A stretch of 64,000 nucleotides of DNA, taken from the NCBI GenBank assembly GCA_036397455.1, contig DASWIX010000041.1, forward strand, positions 1-64,000. The letters run 5' to 3'. A program made the position numbers and the translations under genes. The stretch is from JADFNB01 sp036397455 (GTDB lineage Bacteria > Gemmatimonadota > Gemmatimonadetes > Gemmatimonadales > GWC2-71-9). The notes below the pieces were generated by a model. It saw nothing but the letters and a program-made list of their open reading frames with translations, ran no database searches and was not told the origin of the DNA. Shown one piece after another: positions 33,346 to 41,645 of the stretch; within the stretch, counting starts at the first letter, position 1, and each line of letters opens with the position of its first letter.

Positions 33346-35400
33346 ATGCGCACTTCGTCGTTCATACTCGCCCTCACGGTGTCCAGCGTCGCCCAAGCCG
33401 TTGCGGCGCAGGAGACACCCTCCGATACCTTGCTCACCGTCGAGCACTTCCTCGATCTCGAGCGGGTCGGGGACCCGCAGCTCTCGCCTGACGGCAGCTC
33501 CATCATCTACACACGTGCCTCGGTGAACCGGCTGGAGGATCGCTGGGACTCCGAGTTGTGGATCATGAACGCCGACGGCTCGCGCAACCGGTTCCTGACC
33601 AAGGGTTCGAGTCCGCAATGGTCGCCTGACGGCACGCGGATCGCCTATATGGCTCCCGGCGAACCGCAGGGCACGCAACTGTTCATCCGCTGGATGGACG
33701 CCGAGGGCGCGACCTCGCAGATCACGCACGTGACGGAGTCGCCGCAGACGTATCGCTGGTCCCCCGACGGACACCGTATCGCGCTGGTCATGCTCGTTCC
33801 TGACAAAGAGACCTGGCCCATCTCGATGCCGTCCGCGCCACAGGGCGCCAAGTGGACCGCCGCGCCGCGTCTGGTGTCGCGCACCAACTACCGCCAGGAC
33901 CGCCAGGGGTTCATCCCCGAGGGGTACACCCACCTCTTCGTGGTCCCGGCCGACGGCGGCACGCCCCGCGCCATCACGCACGGGCACTGGAACGTCGGCG
34001 CGCGGTTTTCGGGCCTGTCGTTCGGCGCCGGGATAGACTGGACGCCCGACGGGCGCCGCATCGTATTCGACGGCTACGTCGCCGACAGCGGCGAAGCGCC
34101 GTTCAACGAGGCGTACATCTACGCGGTCGATGTGGCAAGCGGCGACGTTCGCCGTTTGACCGAACAGCGCGGCAACTGGACCGGACCGGTCGTATCGCCG
34201 GACGGGCGCCGGGTGGCGTTCACGGGGTACGCATACACCGAGCAGACCTACACGACGTCCGAGCTGTACACGATCGGGATCGACGGGAGCGGCATGACCA
34301 AGATCTCCGGATCGTTCGACCGTGACGCGGGCAGCCTCCACTGGACGCGCGACAGCCGCGGCGTGTATTTCACGGCGGGCCATCACGGCAGCCAGAACGT
34401 GCACATGGCGAGCGGCGGGACCGTCCGCCAGGTGACGCAGGGTACGCACATGTTGTCGATCAGCTCCATGACGGGCGCCGGCGTGGCGGTGGGGACACTG
34501 ACGTCACCGCAGCAGCCGGCGGATGTGGTGCGGGTCGATCTCGCGCGCGGGGCGATCACCCAACTCACCCACGTGAACGACGACCTCCTCGCCGGTATCA
34601 GGCTGGGCGCGGTGGAGGAGATCTGGTACCCGTCGACCAACGGCGCACGCGTCCAGGGCTGGATCGTCAAGCCACCGTCATTCGATGCCACCCGCGACTA
34701 CCCGCTGATCCTGCACATTCACGGCGGGCCGCACGCCATGTACAACGTGGCGTTCAACTACAGTTTCCAGAACTTCGCCGCCAACGACTACGTCGTGCTG
34801 TACGTCAATCCGCGCGGCAGCACCGGCTACGGCACCGACTTCGGGAACGCGATCGACAACGGGTATCCGAGTGTCGATCACGACGATCTCATGGTCGGGG
34901 TCGATTCGCTGGTCGGACGTGGATACATCGATACCGACCACCTGTACGTCACGGGCTGCAGCGGTGGCGGTGTGCTGTCGAGTTGGGCCATCGGGCACAC
35001 CGATCGCTTCGCCGCCGCGGCCGTGCGCTGTCCGGTCATCAACTGGATCAGTTTTGCCGGCACCGCCGACATCGTCGAGTGGGGATTCGCCCGGTTCCGC
35101 GGTTACTACTGGGACGACCCAACCAACTGGCTCGAGCATTCTCCCATCATGCATGTCGGCAAGGTCAATACCCCGACGCTGCTCATGACCGGCGTACTCG
35201 ACCTCCGGACGCCCATGTCCCAGACCGAGGAGTTCTACGCCGCGCTCAAGGTCCGGGGGGTCCCCGCGGTCCTGCTGCGGTTCAACGAGGAGTATCACGG
35301 CACGGGATCCAAGCCCTCCAACTTCATGCGCACGCAGCTGTACATCATGAGTTGGTTCCAGAAGTGGCCGCAACGGCCGCGGGACGTGTCCGACCGCTGA
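33346..35400 (+). CDS. S9-family prolyl-oligopeptidase/dipeptidyl-peptidase-like enzyme
   Basis: A 684-residue secreted peptidase. The start at 33346 has a textbook AGGAGGA four bases upstream and gives a signal peptide (SFILALTVSSVAQAVAAQ). The N-terminal half is a TolB/WD-like propeller (PQLSPDGSSIIYTRA, PQWSPDGTRIAYM). The C-terminal alpha/beta hydrolase has the oxyanion region HGGPHAMYN, nucleophile S539 in GCSGGGVLS, Asp in GVLDLRTPM and His in EEYHGTG. It cleaves peptides, often after proline or as dipeptides. Its stop overlaps the next start (TGATG). Confidence 0.93.
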   Translation: MRTSSFILALTVSSVAQAVAAQETPSDTLLTVEHFLDLERVGDPQLSPDGSSIIYTRASVNRLEDRWDSELWIMNADGSRNRFLTKGSSPQWSPDGTRIAYMAPGEPQGTQLFIRWMDAEGATSQITHVTESPQTYRWSPDGHRIALVMLVPDKETWPISMPSAPQGAKWTAAPRLVSRTNYRQDRQGFIPEGYTHLFVVPADGGTPRAITHGHWNVGARFSGLSFGAGIDWTPDGRRIVFDGYVADSGEAPFNEAYIYAVDVASGDVRRLTEQRGNWTGPVVSPDGRRVAFTGYAYTEQTYTTSELYTIGIDGSGMTKISGSFDRDAGSLHWTRDSRGVYFTAGHHGSQNVHMASGGTVRQVTQGTHMLSISSMTGAGVAVGTLTSPQQPADVVRVDLARGAITQLTHVNDDLLAGIRLGAVEEIWYPSTNGARVQGWIVKPPSFDATRDYPLILHIHGGPHAMYNVAFNYSFQNFAANDYVVLYVNPRGSTGYGTDFGNAIDNGYPSVDHDDLMVGVDSLVGRGYIDTDHLYVTGCSGGGVLSSWAIGHTDRFAAAAVRCPVINWISFAGTADIVEWGFARFRGYYWDDPTNWLEHSPIMHVGKVNTPTLLMTGVLDLRTPMSQTEEFYAALKVRGVPAVLLRFNEEYHGTGSKPSNFMRTQLYIMSWFQKWPQRPRDVSDR

Positions 35401-36275
35401 TGCGCACGCTGCCGCTCGGACCGGACGCCCAGGCGGTGACGTGCTTCGGCCTGGGCGGGATGCCGTTGTCGACCGCCAACCGGCCCGACGAAGCGCAGGC
35501 GATGCGCGTGCTGCACGCGGTGCTCGATCGGGGCGTGACCCTGATCGACACCGCAAACGTCTACTGCCGCGACCACACGGACATCGGTCACAACGAACGG
35601 CTCATCGCCAAGGCGCTGGCGACGTGGGGCGGCACTCGCGACGGGATCGTCGTCGCCACGAAGGCGGGCATGACCCGATCGGACCAGCGATGGGGGCGGG
35701 ACGGTCGGCCGAGCTTCATCACGCAGTCCTGTGACCAGTCGCTCGTGGCGCTGGGCGTCGATCGGATCGATCTGTATCAGTTCCACGCCCCCGACGCCGA
35801 GATCCCGCTGGAGGAGAGCGTCGGCGCGTTCGCGGACCTGCGCGACGCGGGCAAGATCCGCTGGTTCGGCCTCTCGAACGTGTCCGTCGACGAGATCGAA
35901 CGCGCGCGCACGATCCTCCCCGTCACGACGGTCCAGAATCGGTTGAATCCGTTCTTCCGGGAGGCCATCGACGACGGCGTGGTGCAACACTGCGCCACGG
36001 AGGGGTTGGGATTCCTGGCCTACAGTCCGGTGGGTGGTGGCCGGCTCAACAAGAAGCTGCCGGATCACGCCGCGGTGCAGCCGGTGGCGGCACGGCATGG
36101 CGCATCGCCCCATGCGGTCGTGCTGGCATGGGTGGCGGCGCAAGGGACGAGCGTGATTCCGATTCCCGGCAGCCGTACCGTCGCGCATGCGCTGGACGCC
36201 ATGGGCGCCGCCGACCTGGTGTTGTCCCCCGACGACCTTGCGGCTATCGACGCCGCGGAGTTCTCGCGGGCGTGA
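35400..36275 (+). CDS. Aldo/keto reductase
   Basis: A 291-residue NADPH-dependent oxidoreductase of the TIM-barrel AKR family. The tetrad can be recognised: Asp in TLIDTANVY and its Tyr, Lys in VVATKAG, and His in LYQFHAPD. Later features include WFGLSNVSVDEIE and the phosphate-binding IPIPGSRTVAHA. The ATG shares a base with the S9 peptidase stop, so the two are translationally coupled although functionally unrelated. The last 32 bases overlap the convergent kinase gene. Substrate unknown. Confidence 0.92.
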   Translation: MRTLPLGPDAQAVTCFGLGGMPLSTANRPDEAQAMRVLHAVLDRGVTLIDTANVYCRDHTDIGHNERLIAKALATWGGTRDGIVVATKAGMTRSDQRWGRDGRPSFITQSCDQSLVALGVDRIDLYQFHAPDAEIPLEESVGAFADLRDAGKIRWFGLSNVSVDEIERARTILPVTTVQNRLNPFFREAIDDGVVQHCATEGLGFLAYSPVGGGRLNKKLPDHAAVQPVAARHGASPHAVVLAWVAAQGTSVIPIPGSRTVAHALDAMGAADLVLSPDDLAAIDAAEFSRA

Positions 36276-37875
36276 GCGGCTCGCGGCGCGGCTTCAGGAG
36301 ATCTTCCACCTCGCGCCGGGCATCGATCCGGCGGTCAACCTCTTCCCCGATCTCCGTGGCCCGCGCGAGGTGCGCGCTCAGATCTTCCACCGACCCTTGT
36401 CCCGCCCGCAGTCGTAGCAGCGCCAGCCGGACGTTCTCCAGCGCCGCGACGGTGTTCATCAACGATTGCCCGGTTTCGCCACGGGCGCGCAGGTCCTTGG
36501 CGCGCGTTTCCAGGCGCTCGATGACCGCCGGCAGGTGGCGTGCGTGCGCCCGCGTATGGTCGGGCAGCGAGTGGTACACGTCCAGCGCCGAGCGACCCAG
36601 CACGAATTCCGTCGCGTCCGCCGACGCGAGGGCCGGCCTCGCGGGCGGTTTGATCCCTCTCCCCGCGTTGCGGAAGAACCAGCGACCGAACCTCCCCGCC
36701 CACAGGCGATGCCACAGGCCGTCGAGCCGCCGCAGCCAACGGCGCTTGAGGATGAGATCCGTTTCTTCCTTCTGCACTTCCGCCTCGGCCAACAGGGCGG
36801 CGCGCACATCCTCGAAGGAGTATCCCTCGCGCAGCAATCGCCGGGTCACCATGATGAGCTGGATGACCAGGATCGTCCCGATGATACCTGGTCCTCCCCC
36901 CCCGATGCTGACGCCGCTCTCCGCGATCGTCACGCCGCCGCCCGCCACCGCCGTCGCCAACAGCACCATCGTAGAGATCTCGGCGTTGCGCACGAAGCTC
37001 CGCACCAGTGGCGGCGCACGGAAATCCCGCCCGCGCGCCTCGCCTACCGCGCGCGCGACGTCGTCACCAGTCTGCAACCGGCGATCGGGGTCTTTGTCGA
37101 GGCAGGTGTCGATGACGGCCGCGAGTCGTTCCGGGATCTCCGCCCGCATGCTGCGGACCACGGGCGCGTCACGCGTCGCCTGCTTCGCCAGAATGGCCGG
37201 CAGGTTCGGTCCGTCAAACGGGACGCGGCCGGTGAGCGCATAGAAGAAGGTCGCGCCAAGGGAGTACAGATCGCTCCGCGCATCCACCGCCTCACCGCAT
37301 GCCTGCTCGGGACTCATGTAGCGCGGCGTGCCGATGATCTCGCCGGTATCCGCGCCGTCCCCATCACGCGCCACGTGCGCGATGCCGAAGTCGGTGACCA
37401 GCGCCCGGTCGGTCGCCTGCTCGATCATGATATTGTCGGGCTTGACGTCACGGTGCACGATCCCGCGTTGATGCGCGTAACCCAGCGCCCAGGCGACCTC
37501 CTGCAGCACCTTCATGGCGAACCGGGGCGTCAACGGTCCAGCGCGTTCGACCCGTTCCCGCAGTGTTTCCCCTTCGACAAATCCCATGACGAAGAACACG
37601 AGGGTGCCGTGTTCCTCGACGGAGTGGATCGGGACGATATTCGGGTGCGACAATCCCGCCGCGGTGCGCGCCTCACGCAGGAACCGATCGCGTTGCGCCG
37701 GATCGAGGGCCAGGGCTTCGGGCAACAACTTGATGGCGACCAGCCGGTCGAGCGCCACGTCACGCGCGAGCAGCACCACACCCATGCCGCCGCGACCCAA
37801 CTCGCGTTCGAGCGAGTAGCGTCCCGCCAACAGCGCCTGCAGCGCGAGGAATTCGGTGCCGATGGGATCGGGCAT
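36244..37875 (-). CDS. Membrane Ser/Thr protein kinase (PknB-like)
   Basis: A 543-residue Hanks-type kinase. The catalytic domain at about 15-290 has glycine loop LGRGGMGVV, K49 in VAIKLL, catalytic HRDVKPDN (141-148) and TDFGIAH with D162, and an activation-segment GTPRYMSPEQ. Two hydrophobic segments near 305-325 and 330-350 (with a Gly-rich linker) follow. A cytoplasmic or periplasmic helical tail of about 190 residues contains coiled-coil-like heptads (ALENVRLALLRLRAGQ). No PASTA repeats. Convergent with, and overlapping by 32 bases, the aldo/keto reductase gene. Confidence 0.92.
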   Translation of the reverse strand: MPDPIGTEFLALQALLAGRYSLERELGRGGMGVVLLARDVALDRLVAIKLLPEALALDPAQRDRFLREARTAAGLSHPNIVPIHSVEEHGTLVFFVMGFVEGETLRERVERAGPLTPRFAMKVLQEVAWALGYAHQRGIVHRDVKPDNIMIEQATDRALVTDFGIAHVARDGDGADTGEIIGTPRYMSPEQACGEAVDARSDLYSLGATFFYALTGRVPFDGPNLPAILAKQATRDAPVVRSMRAEIPERLAAVIDTCLDKDPDRRLQTGDDVARAVGEARGRDFRAPPLVRSFVRNAEISTMVLLATAVAGGGVTIAESGVSIGGGGPGIIGTILVIQLIMVTRRLLREGYSFEDVRAALLAEAEVQKEETDLILKRRWLRRLDGLWHRLWAGRFGRWFFRNAGRGIKPPARPALASADATEFVLGRSALDVYHSLPDHTRAHARHLPAVIERLETRAKDLRARGETGQSLMNTVAALENVRLALLRLRAGQGSVEDLSAHLARATEIGEEVDRRIDARREVEDLLKPRREPLTPARTPRRR

Positions 37876-37978
37876 GATGAGCGGCTGATCTCCGTGCCGA
37901 GTGCGTCCTTGATCAAAGGTAGCACAGACCGCCGGGCCCCATCGTACCCGCTGTCCGCAGCTACGATCTCGCTGTCCG

Positions 37979-38683
37979 TTGGGGCCGGTCCCGGACCCCG
38001 AAGGATCGCCGGGGGATAGAACGGTCCTGCTCTACGACGTGATGCTCGCCGGGCAGGGTGCCGGGGCGCTCGACTGGATCGGCCGTGACCTCCAGGAAAT
38101 CGGCACGTCGCTCGAGCTCGGCGAATGGTACGTGGGCGCGATGGGCCTCCGCGTGAGCGTTTGGGACGTGGATGGGTGGCGGGACGTCGCATGGGTGCGA
38201 GACGTGGGCCCGATCGCCTGGGAAGACGTCGGCATCATGGTCCCCGTCCTGTCCGACACGGTGCGTGTCCGCCTCTCGTTCGTCGCGGACGCGTGGAGGA
38301 TCGATCGCATTGCCGTCGCGGCCACCGCACACCGGCCGGCGACTCGTCAGATACCGTTGGCGCGTATCCGAGACGCCGGGGGCGAGAACGGGCGGGCATT
38401 GGCCGCCGCCCGGGCGCCGGACGAAGCCTATCTCACGACGACGCCGGGGCAGTGGTTCTCGGCGGAATTTGACGTGGGGCCTGCGAGCGTGCCACGGACG
38501 ATGCTCCTCGTTTCGCAGGGATACTATGTCGAGTGGATGAGGCCGGACTGGATTCGCAACGCCGGCCGGACCGCGCCGTTCGTACCCTCCAACGAGCGCC
38601 TCATTGAAGCCATCGATCGCTGGCGTGCCGTGCAGGACGCCTACGAGCGGCGGTTCTTCGAGAGCCGCTTTCCCGTGAGATGA
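37979..38683 (+). CDS. Conserved-looking hypothetical protein, start uncertain
   Basis: A frame of about 234 codons with a coherent, protein-like sequence but no family I can name. It is strand-rich in the first half (TVRVRLSFVADAWRIDRIAV) and has an aromatic motif QGYYVEWMRPDWIRNAGR near residue 180. There is no signal peptide and no good ATG near the 5' end (TTG at 37979, GTG at 38039 and ATG at 38042 are possible), so it may be 5'-truncated. It overlaps the next gene by four bases (ATGA), forming a three-gene operon with 38680 and 39087. Confidence 0.5.
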   Translation: MGPVPDPEGSPGDRTVLLYDVMLAGQGAGALDWIGRDLQEIGTSLELGEWYVGAMGLRVSVWDVDGWRDVAWVRDVGPIAWEDVGIMVPVLSDTVRVRLSFVADAWRIDRIAVAATAHRPATRQIPLARIRDAGGENGRALAAARAPDEAYLTTTPGQWFSAEFDVGPASVPRTMLLVSQGYYVEWMRPDWIRNAGRTAPFVPSNERLIEAIDRWRAVQDAYERRFFESRFPVR

Positions 38684-39087
38684 CTATGCGACGACGAACC
38701 ATGCTGGCCGTTGCGCTCACGCTCGCGTGTGGCGCCTGCAGGTTTGGCGGGAATCCTCGGCAACTCGCCCTGGCGCACCAGCCGCGCGGTGTCGAAATCG
38801 ACATCACAACGAATGCCGATCGGGTCACGGGGGAGCTGCTCGCGGTGAGCGACACCGGGCTCACGGTCTTGGGATCAGGTGAAATTGCCGTCGTCCGCTA
38901 CGCCGCCATCAAACGCGTCGAGGCTAGAACGTTGCGCGTTCTCGCGTCGCGCCGTTATCCGCTTTCAGTGCAGCAGCGCGACCGGCTGCGGCTTTACGCC
39001 CGGTACCCTCAGGGCATCGACGATGACCTGCTCCGACGCCTGCTCGAGGGGTACGGGTTGACGGAGCCGAAGCTGGTTTCACAGTGA
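38680..39087 (+). CDS. Small putative lipoprotein, unknown function
   Basis: A 135-residue protein with a Cys-containing hydrophobic N-terminus (MLAVALTLACGAC) resembling a lipobox. The mature domain suggests a small beta-barrel (EIDITTNADRVTGELLAVSDTGLTVL followed by IAVVRYAAIKRVEA), reminiscent of PRC/Sm-like folds. An alternative start is the ATG at 38686. It overlaps both neighbours at stop/start codons, so it is firmly in one transcript. No function can be assigned. Confidence 0.6.
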   Translation: MTMRRRTMLAVALTLACGACRFGGNPRQLALAHQPRGVEIDITTNADRVTGELLAVSDTGLTVLGSGEIAVVRYAAIKRVEARTLRVLASRRYPLSVQQRDRLRLYARYPQGIDDDLLRRLLEGYGLTEPKLVSQ

Positions 39088-39893
39088 TGCGTCCGATCAC
39101 GTCGGCGATCGCGGCGTTGGCCGCCACGCTCGCGTGTGCGCTGCCGCGCACGGGCGCCGCGCAAGCAGACGCGGACTCGTCGGGCGCCGCGTTCGCCGAG
39201 ACCGTCCGTGCGGCGACCGCGGTTTACCATGACCGGAGTGAGGCGATCGGCGCCGGATACCGGTTGATCGGCCCCGATTTTCGGGGTATGGGTGAACACT
39301 GGGTCAACGTTCCCCTCCTGGTGCGCCGTGTGCTCGATCCCACGCGGCCCACGATTCTCTCCTACGCGACCATCGGTGGCCGGCCGACGCTCGTGGGCGT
39401 GGCGTTCGCCGTTCCGGTAAACGCCGAGGATTCGCTCCCCGCGTTTCCGATCGACGGGGCCGAGTGGCACTTCCACTCGCGAAGCGTGCACGACGAGTCG
39501 TTCCTCCCTCACGCGATGCACGATGCACCGGGCGATCGCCGGCTGGCGGTCGTGCACGCCTGGGTGTGGCTGGACAATCCCGAAGGGGTGTTCGCCAGGA
39601 ACAATTGGGCACTGCCCTACGCGCGCGCAGGTCTCGAACCGCCGGCCCATCCGAAGGAGGACGCCGCCCGGGCCCTGTCGCTCGTCGCGGGCAACCTCGG
39701 GTACTTCCTCACGCGATTCCGATCTGCGACGGCGGATACCGCTGCGGCGACGAACGCGGAGTGGGTCGCCGATGCGGCCGCCGAGGTCGCAAGGGTGCTG
39801 CCTGCGCTCGACATCGAGGAACGGGATCGGGATCTCGCCGCCGTGTGGCGCGCGCTGTGCGTACGCGTCGGGGAGTTGTGCCACGGATCGTAG
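39087..39893 (+). CDS. Secreted hypothetical protein with His-rich central motif
   Basis: A 268-residue exported protein: signal peptide (ITSAIAALAATLACALPRTGAAQA). The mature part has a conserved-looking WHFHSRSVHDESFLPHAMHD (about residues 128-147), which could bind metal, then VVHAWVWLDNPEGVF and an N-W-A-L-PYARAGL motif. I do not recognise the family. The ATG shares a base with the preceding stop; a GTG one codon earlier (39084) is possible. It is the last gene of the operon begun at 37979. Confidence 0.65.
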   Translation: MRPITSAIAALAATLACALPRTGAAQADADSSGAAFAETVRAATAVYHDRSEAIGAGYRLIGPDFRGMGEHWVNVPLLVRRVLDPTRPTILSYATIGGRPTLVGVAFAVPVNAEDSLPAFPIDGAEWHFHSRSVHDESFLPHAMHDAPGDRRLAVVHAWVWLDNPEGVFARNNWALPYARAGLEPPAHPKEDAARALSLVAGNLGYFLTRFRSATADTAAATNAEWVADAAAEVARVLPALDIEERDRDLAAVWRALCVRVGELCHGS

Positions 39894-40443
39894 CGCCGTG
39901 GGGGTTCCACGCCCACCTTCCGGCTGCGATGATCGGTCGCCGAGCGCAACATCGCCGCCACGTTGAGAGCCGGCGTTCCCCGCAGGACGAACCCCGGCGC
40001 GATCGTGTTCTCCGGCCGGCAGGGGCGGATGTCCGCCGACTCGAGAAACTACCGACGGTTGAAACGGGGCCACTCCACACGGGACCACCGGACCGCTCCG
40101 GTGACGCGTACGCCCGGAACCACCAATAGTTGGGGTGGGTCTCACCAACCAGGGCGACCTTCCCGACGTTCGTGGCAGTCACCTGGGCACCGTACTCGCG
40201 GTACCGCGAACCGGGACGTATGGGTTAACCCTCTTCTCGCTTCCGGACTTGCCCCTCGAGTTCCAGAGTCCCATTCCACTCGGGCAGGCCGAGGCCCTCG
40301 TTCCCAACCGCGTCGAACACTTGGGTGCACGCCGCCGCGAACACCAACCTGTTCGCGAGCCCAGCGCGCACTCGCCTTCCTACTCGCCTCGCTCGCCCTA
40401 TCGCGGCCATCAGTATCAGTCAGGATCCGGTTGGTCCGGGAGT
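39894..40443 (-). other. Degraded region with an interrupted minus-strand reading frame
   Basis: From 40410 downwards the minus strand reads MAAIGRARRVG, continues through VFDAVGNEGLGLPEWNGTLE, stops in frame at 40225-40227 (TAA), and resumes in the same frame with YGAQVTATNVGKVALVGETH and YWWFRAYASPERSG before degenerating near 40000. This resembles a decayed secreted beta-rich protein. No start signal or family is identifiable. The rest of the stretch shows nothing. Confidence 0.3.
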
Positions 40444-40824
40444 TCAGGTCCATTCCTTACAACTTGGCAAGACGACCGTTGCTCCGAACTGCACCTCGAC
40501 CGTCGTATCCTGCGCGACGAATTCACGCAACTGCGCTCCCGTCCCGCCTACTAAGATCGCCGGCTGGAAGTGAAAGACATGAGTCACCTCGATGCCGATC
40601 TCCTGCAGCTTGGCCACCGTTCCCGCCGGGACCCCGCCCGATGACCAGTAGAGCAGCGGGCCGATGAGAGAGTCGTCCGGGATCTGATCCAGCGTCACCG
40701 CCGTTTCATGGGTTGTGACGCTGGGGTCGCCTCCCGCGCATACATCGGTCGCCCCCGACCCACACGAAACCACCCCAACCAATGCTGCAATGGCAGCACC
40801 GTACAGTAACACTTGCGCTCTCAT
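40444..40824 (-). CDS. Small lipoprotein, I9-like, related to the 27188 product
   Basis: A 126-residue protein with lipobox VVSC (Cys about residue 21; VLLYGAAIAALVGVVSC). The mature part has helix AGTVAKLQEIG, strand IEVTHVFHFQPAILV, helix GAQLREFVAQD and strand TVEVQFGATVVL, framed by two cysteines (DVCAGG and LPSCKE). This order and the IEVTHVFHFQPA motif parallel IQVTYRFNFLPA in the 27188 lipoprotein, suggesting a common prodomain-like fold. No intact subtilase is adjacent; the degraded frame downstream is a possible lost partner. Function inferred only. Confidence 0.58.
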   Translation of the reverse strand: MRAQVLLYGAAIAALVGVVSCGSGATDVCAGGDPSVTTHETAVTLDQIPDDSLIGPLLYWSSGGVPAGTVAKLQEIGIEVTHVFHFQPAILVGGTGAQLREFVAQDTTVEVQFGATVVLPSCKEWT

Positions 40825-40923
40825 GTATCCTCCCGCGGGTGGCTCAGATGTTCTTACCAGTCCTGGCCTGCGTTAGATCCCTGGGATCATGGGTCGATAG
40901 GCGGAGGTTGCTTTCCGCCTCCT

Positions 40924-41374
40924 TCACCAGTCGCACAGAGGCCCGTGAGACATGGACTGCCTGCGGAGAATGCGGCGGCTGCGTTGAGTACGCCGGCCCC
41001 ATAAAGAAGAGGATCGTAGTCGGGCGGCACGGTCCTCCGTCACGTTCCGGAACGGCTTCCACATGTCCATCACGGCCAAGCGGATCCGCTCCGTCCGTCG
41101 CGCCCCGAGGAAGTCGTAGAACATGGCCATGCGCTCTTCCGACCGGTCCACGCCTCCAAATCAGATCGCTGACCAAGATGCGGTAGATGTGGCCTTTGCG
41201 CAGGGAGAGTTCGTCGATGCCGATGACCTCCGGAAGCGGGTCTCCCGCGCGGGCCAGCTGCTCGCGCATGTAGAGCTTGTCCATCTCCTTGACCGCGCGC
41301 CAGTCGAGGCGCAGAGGCCCCCGCCAGCGGTATCGCTCGTTGTCAGACCTGTGCCGTAATGCCTTGGCCGCCAA
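40924..41374 (-). pseudogene. ISL3-family transposase remnant, frameshifted
   Basis: Two minus-strand frames together give an ISL3 core. About 41374-41190 reads DWRAVKEMDKLYMREQLA and VIGIDELSLRKGHIYRILV; after a frameshift, about 41157-41030 reads AMFYDFLGARRTERIRLAVM and DMWKPFRN. The N-terminal zinc-finger/HTH part and the C-terminus are missing and no terminal repeats are visible. It abuts a tRNA gene. Confidence 0.75.
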
Positions 41375-41389
41375 CGTACCAGAGTTGGG

Positions 41390-41473
41390 GCGGGTGTGGC
41401 GGAATTGGCAGACGCAGCTCGCTCACAACGTGCCGGGCGAAAGCCCGTGTGGGTTCGACTCCCACCACCCGCA
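41390..41473 (+). tRNA. Class II tRNA, Leu-type body with anticodon CAC
   Basis: All arms fold: acceptor GCGGGTG (41390-41396) with CACCCGC (41466-41472), D stem GCG/CGC with a Leu-type D loop (GAATTGGCAGA), T stem GTGGG/CCCAC with loop TTCGACT, discriminator A73. The long variable arm is CGGGC-GAAA-GCCCG. The anticodon stem (41417-41421/41429-41433) has one central T-T mismatch and its loop CTCACAA gives anticodon CAC at 41424-41426, which reads valine GUG. The long arm, A73 and D loop identify a leucine body. CCA is not encoded. Either a mutated copy or a chimeric tRNA. Confidence 0.8.
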
Positions 41474-41556
41474 CCCTGGCATTGACCGCAAGTCATGCCC
41501 AGGCGATCTTGCACGTACGTTGTGAGCGAGTGGCTGCCGTGCCGCCACAAACTGAA

Positions 41557-41584
41557 GGGCCGCGAGATCTCCTCGCGGCCCTTT
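41557..41584 (+). terminator. Hairpin terminator downstream of the tRNA
   Basis: Perfect 10-bp stem (41557-41566 with 41572-41581; GGGCCGCGAG arm), five-base loop, then TTT at 41582-41584. The T-run is short, so strength is uncertain; placed between tRNA and the convergent aldolase gene it may serve both. Confidence 0.6.
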
Positions 41585-41645
41585 GCTAACGGATTCGCCG
41601 GTAGGGCTCCGGCCGCCGAGCCGTCGCGTCAGGCAACACCACGCA

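Noticed and set aside
36466..38019. Plus-strand open frame of 517 codons opposite the kinase
   Set aside because: The kinase motifs on the minus strand are complete; the antisense frame is low-complexity.
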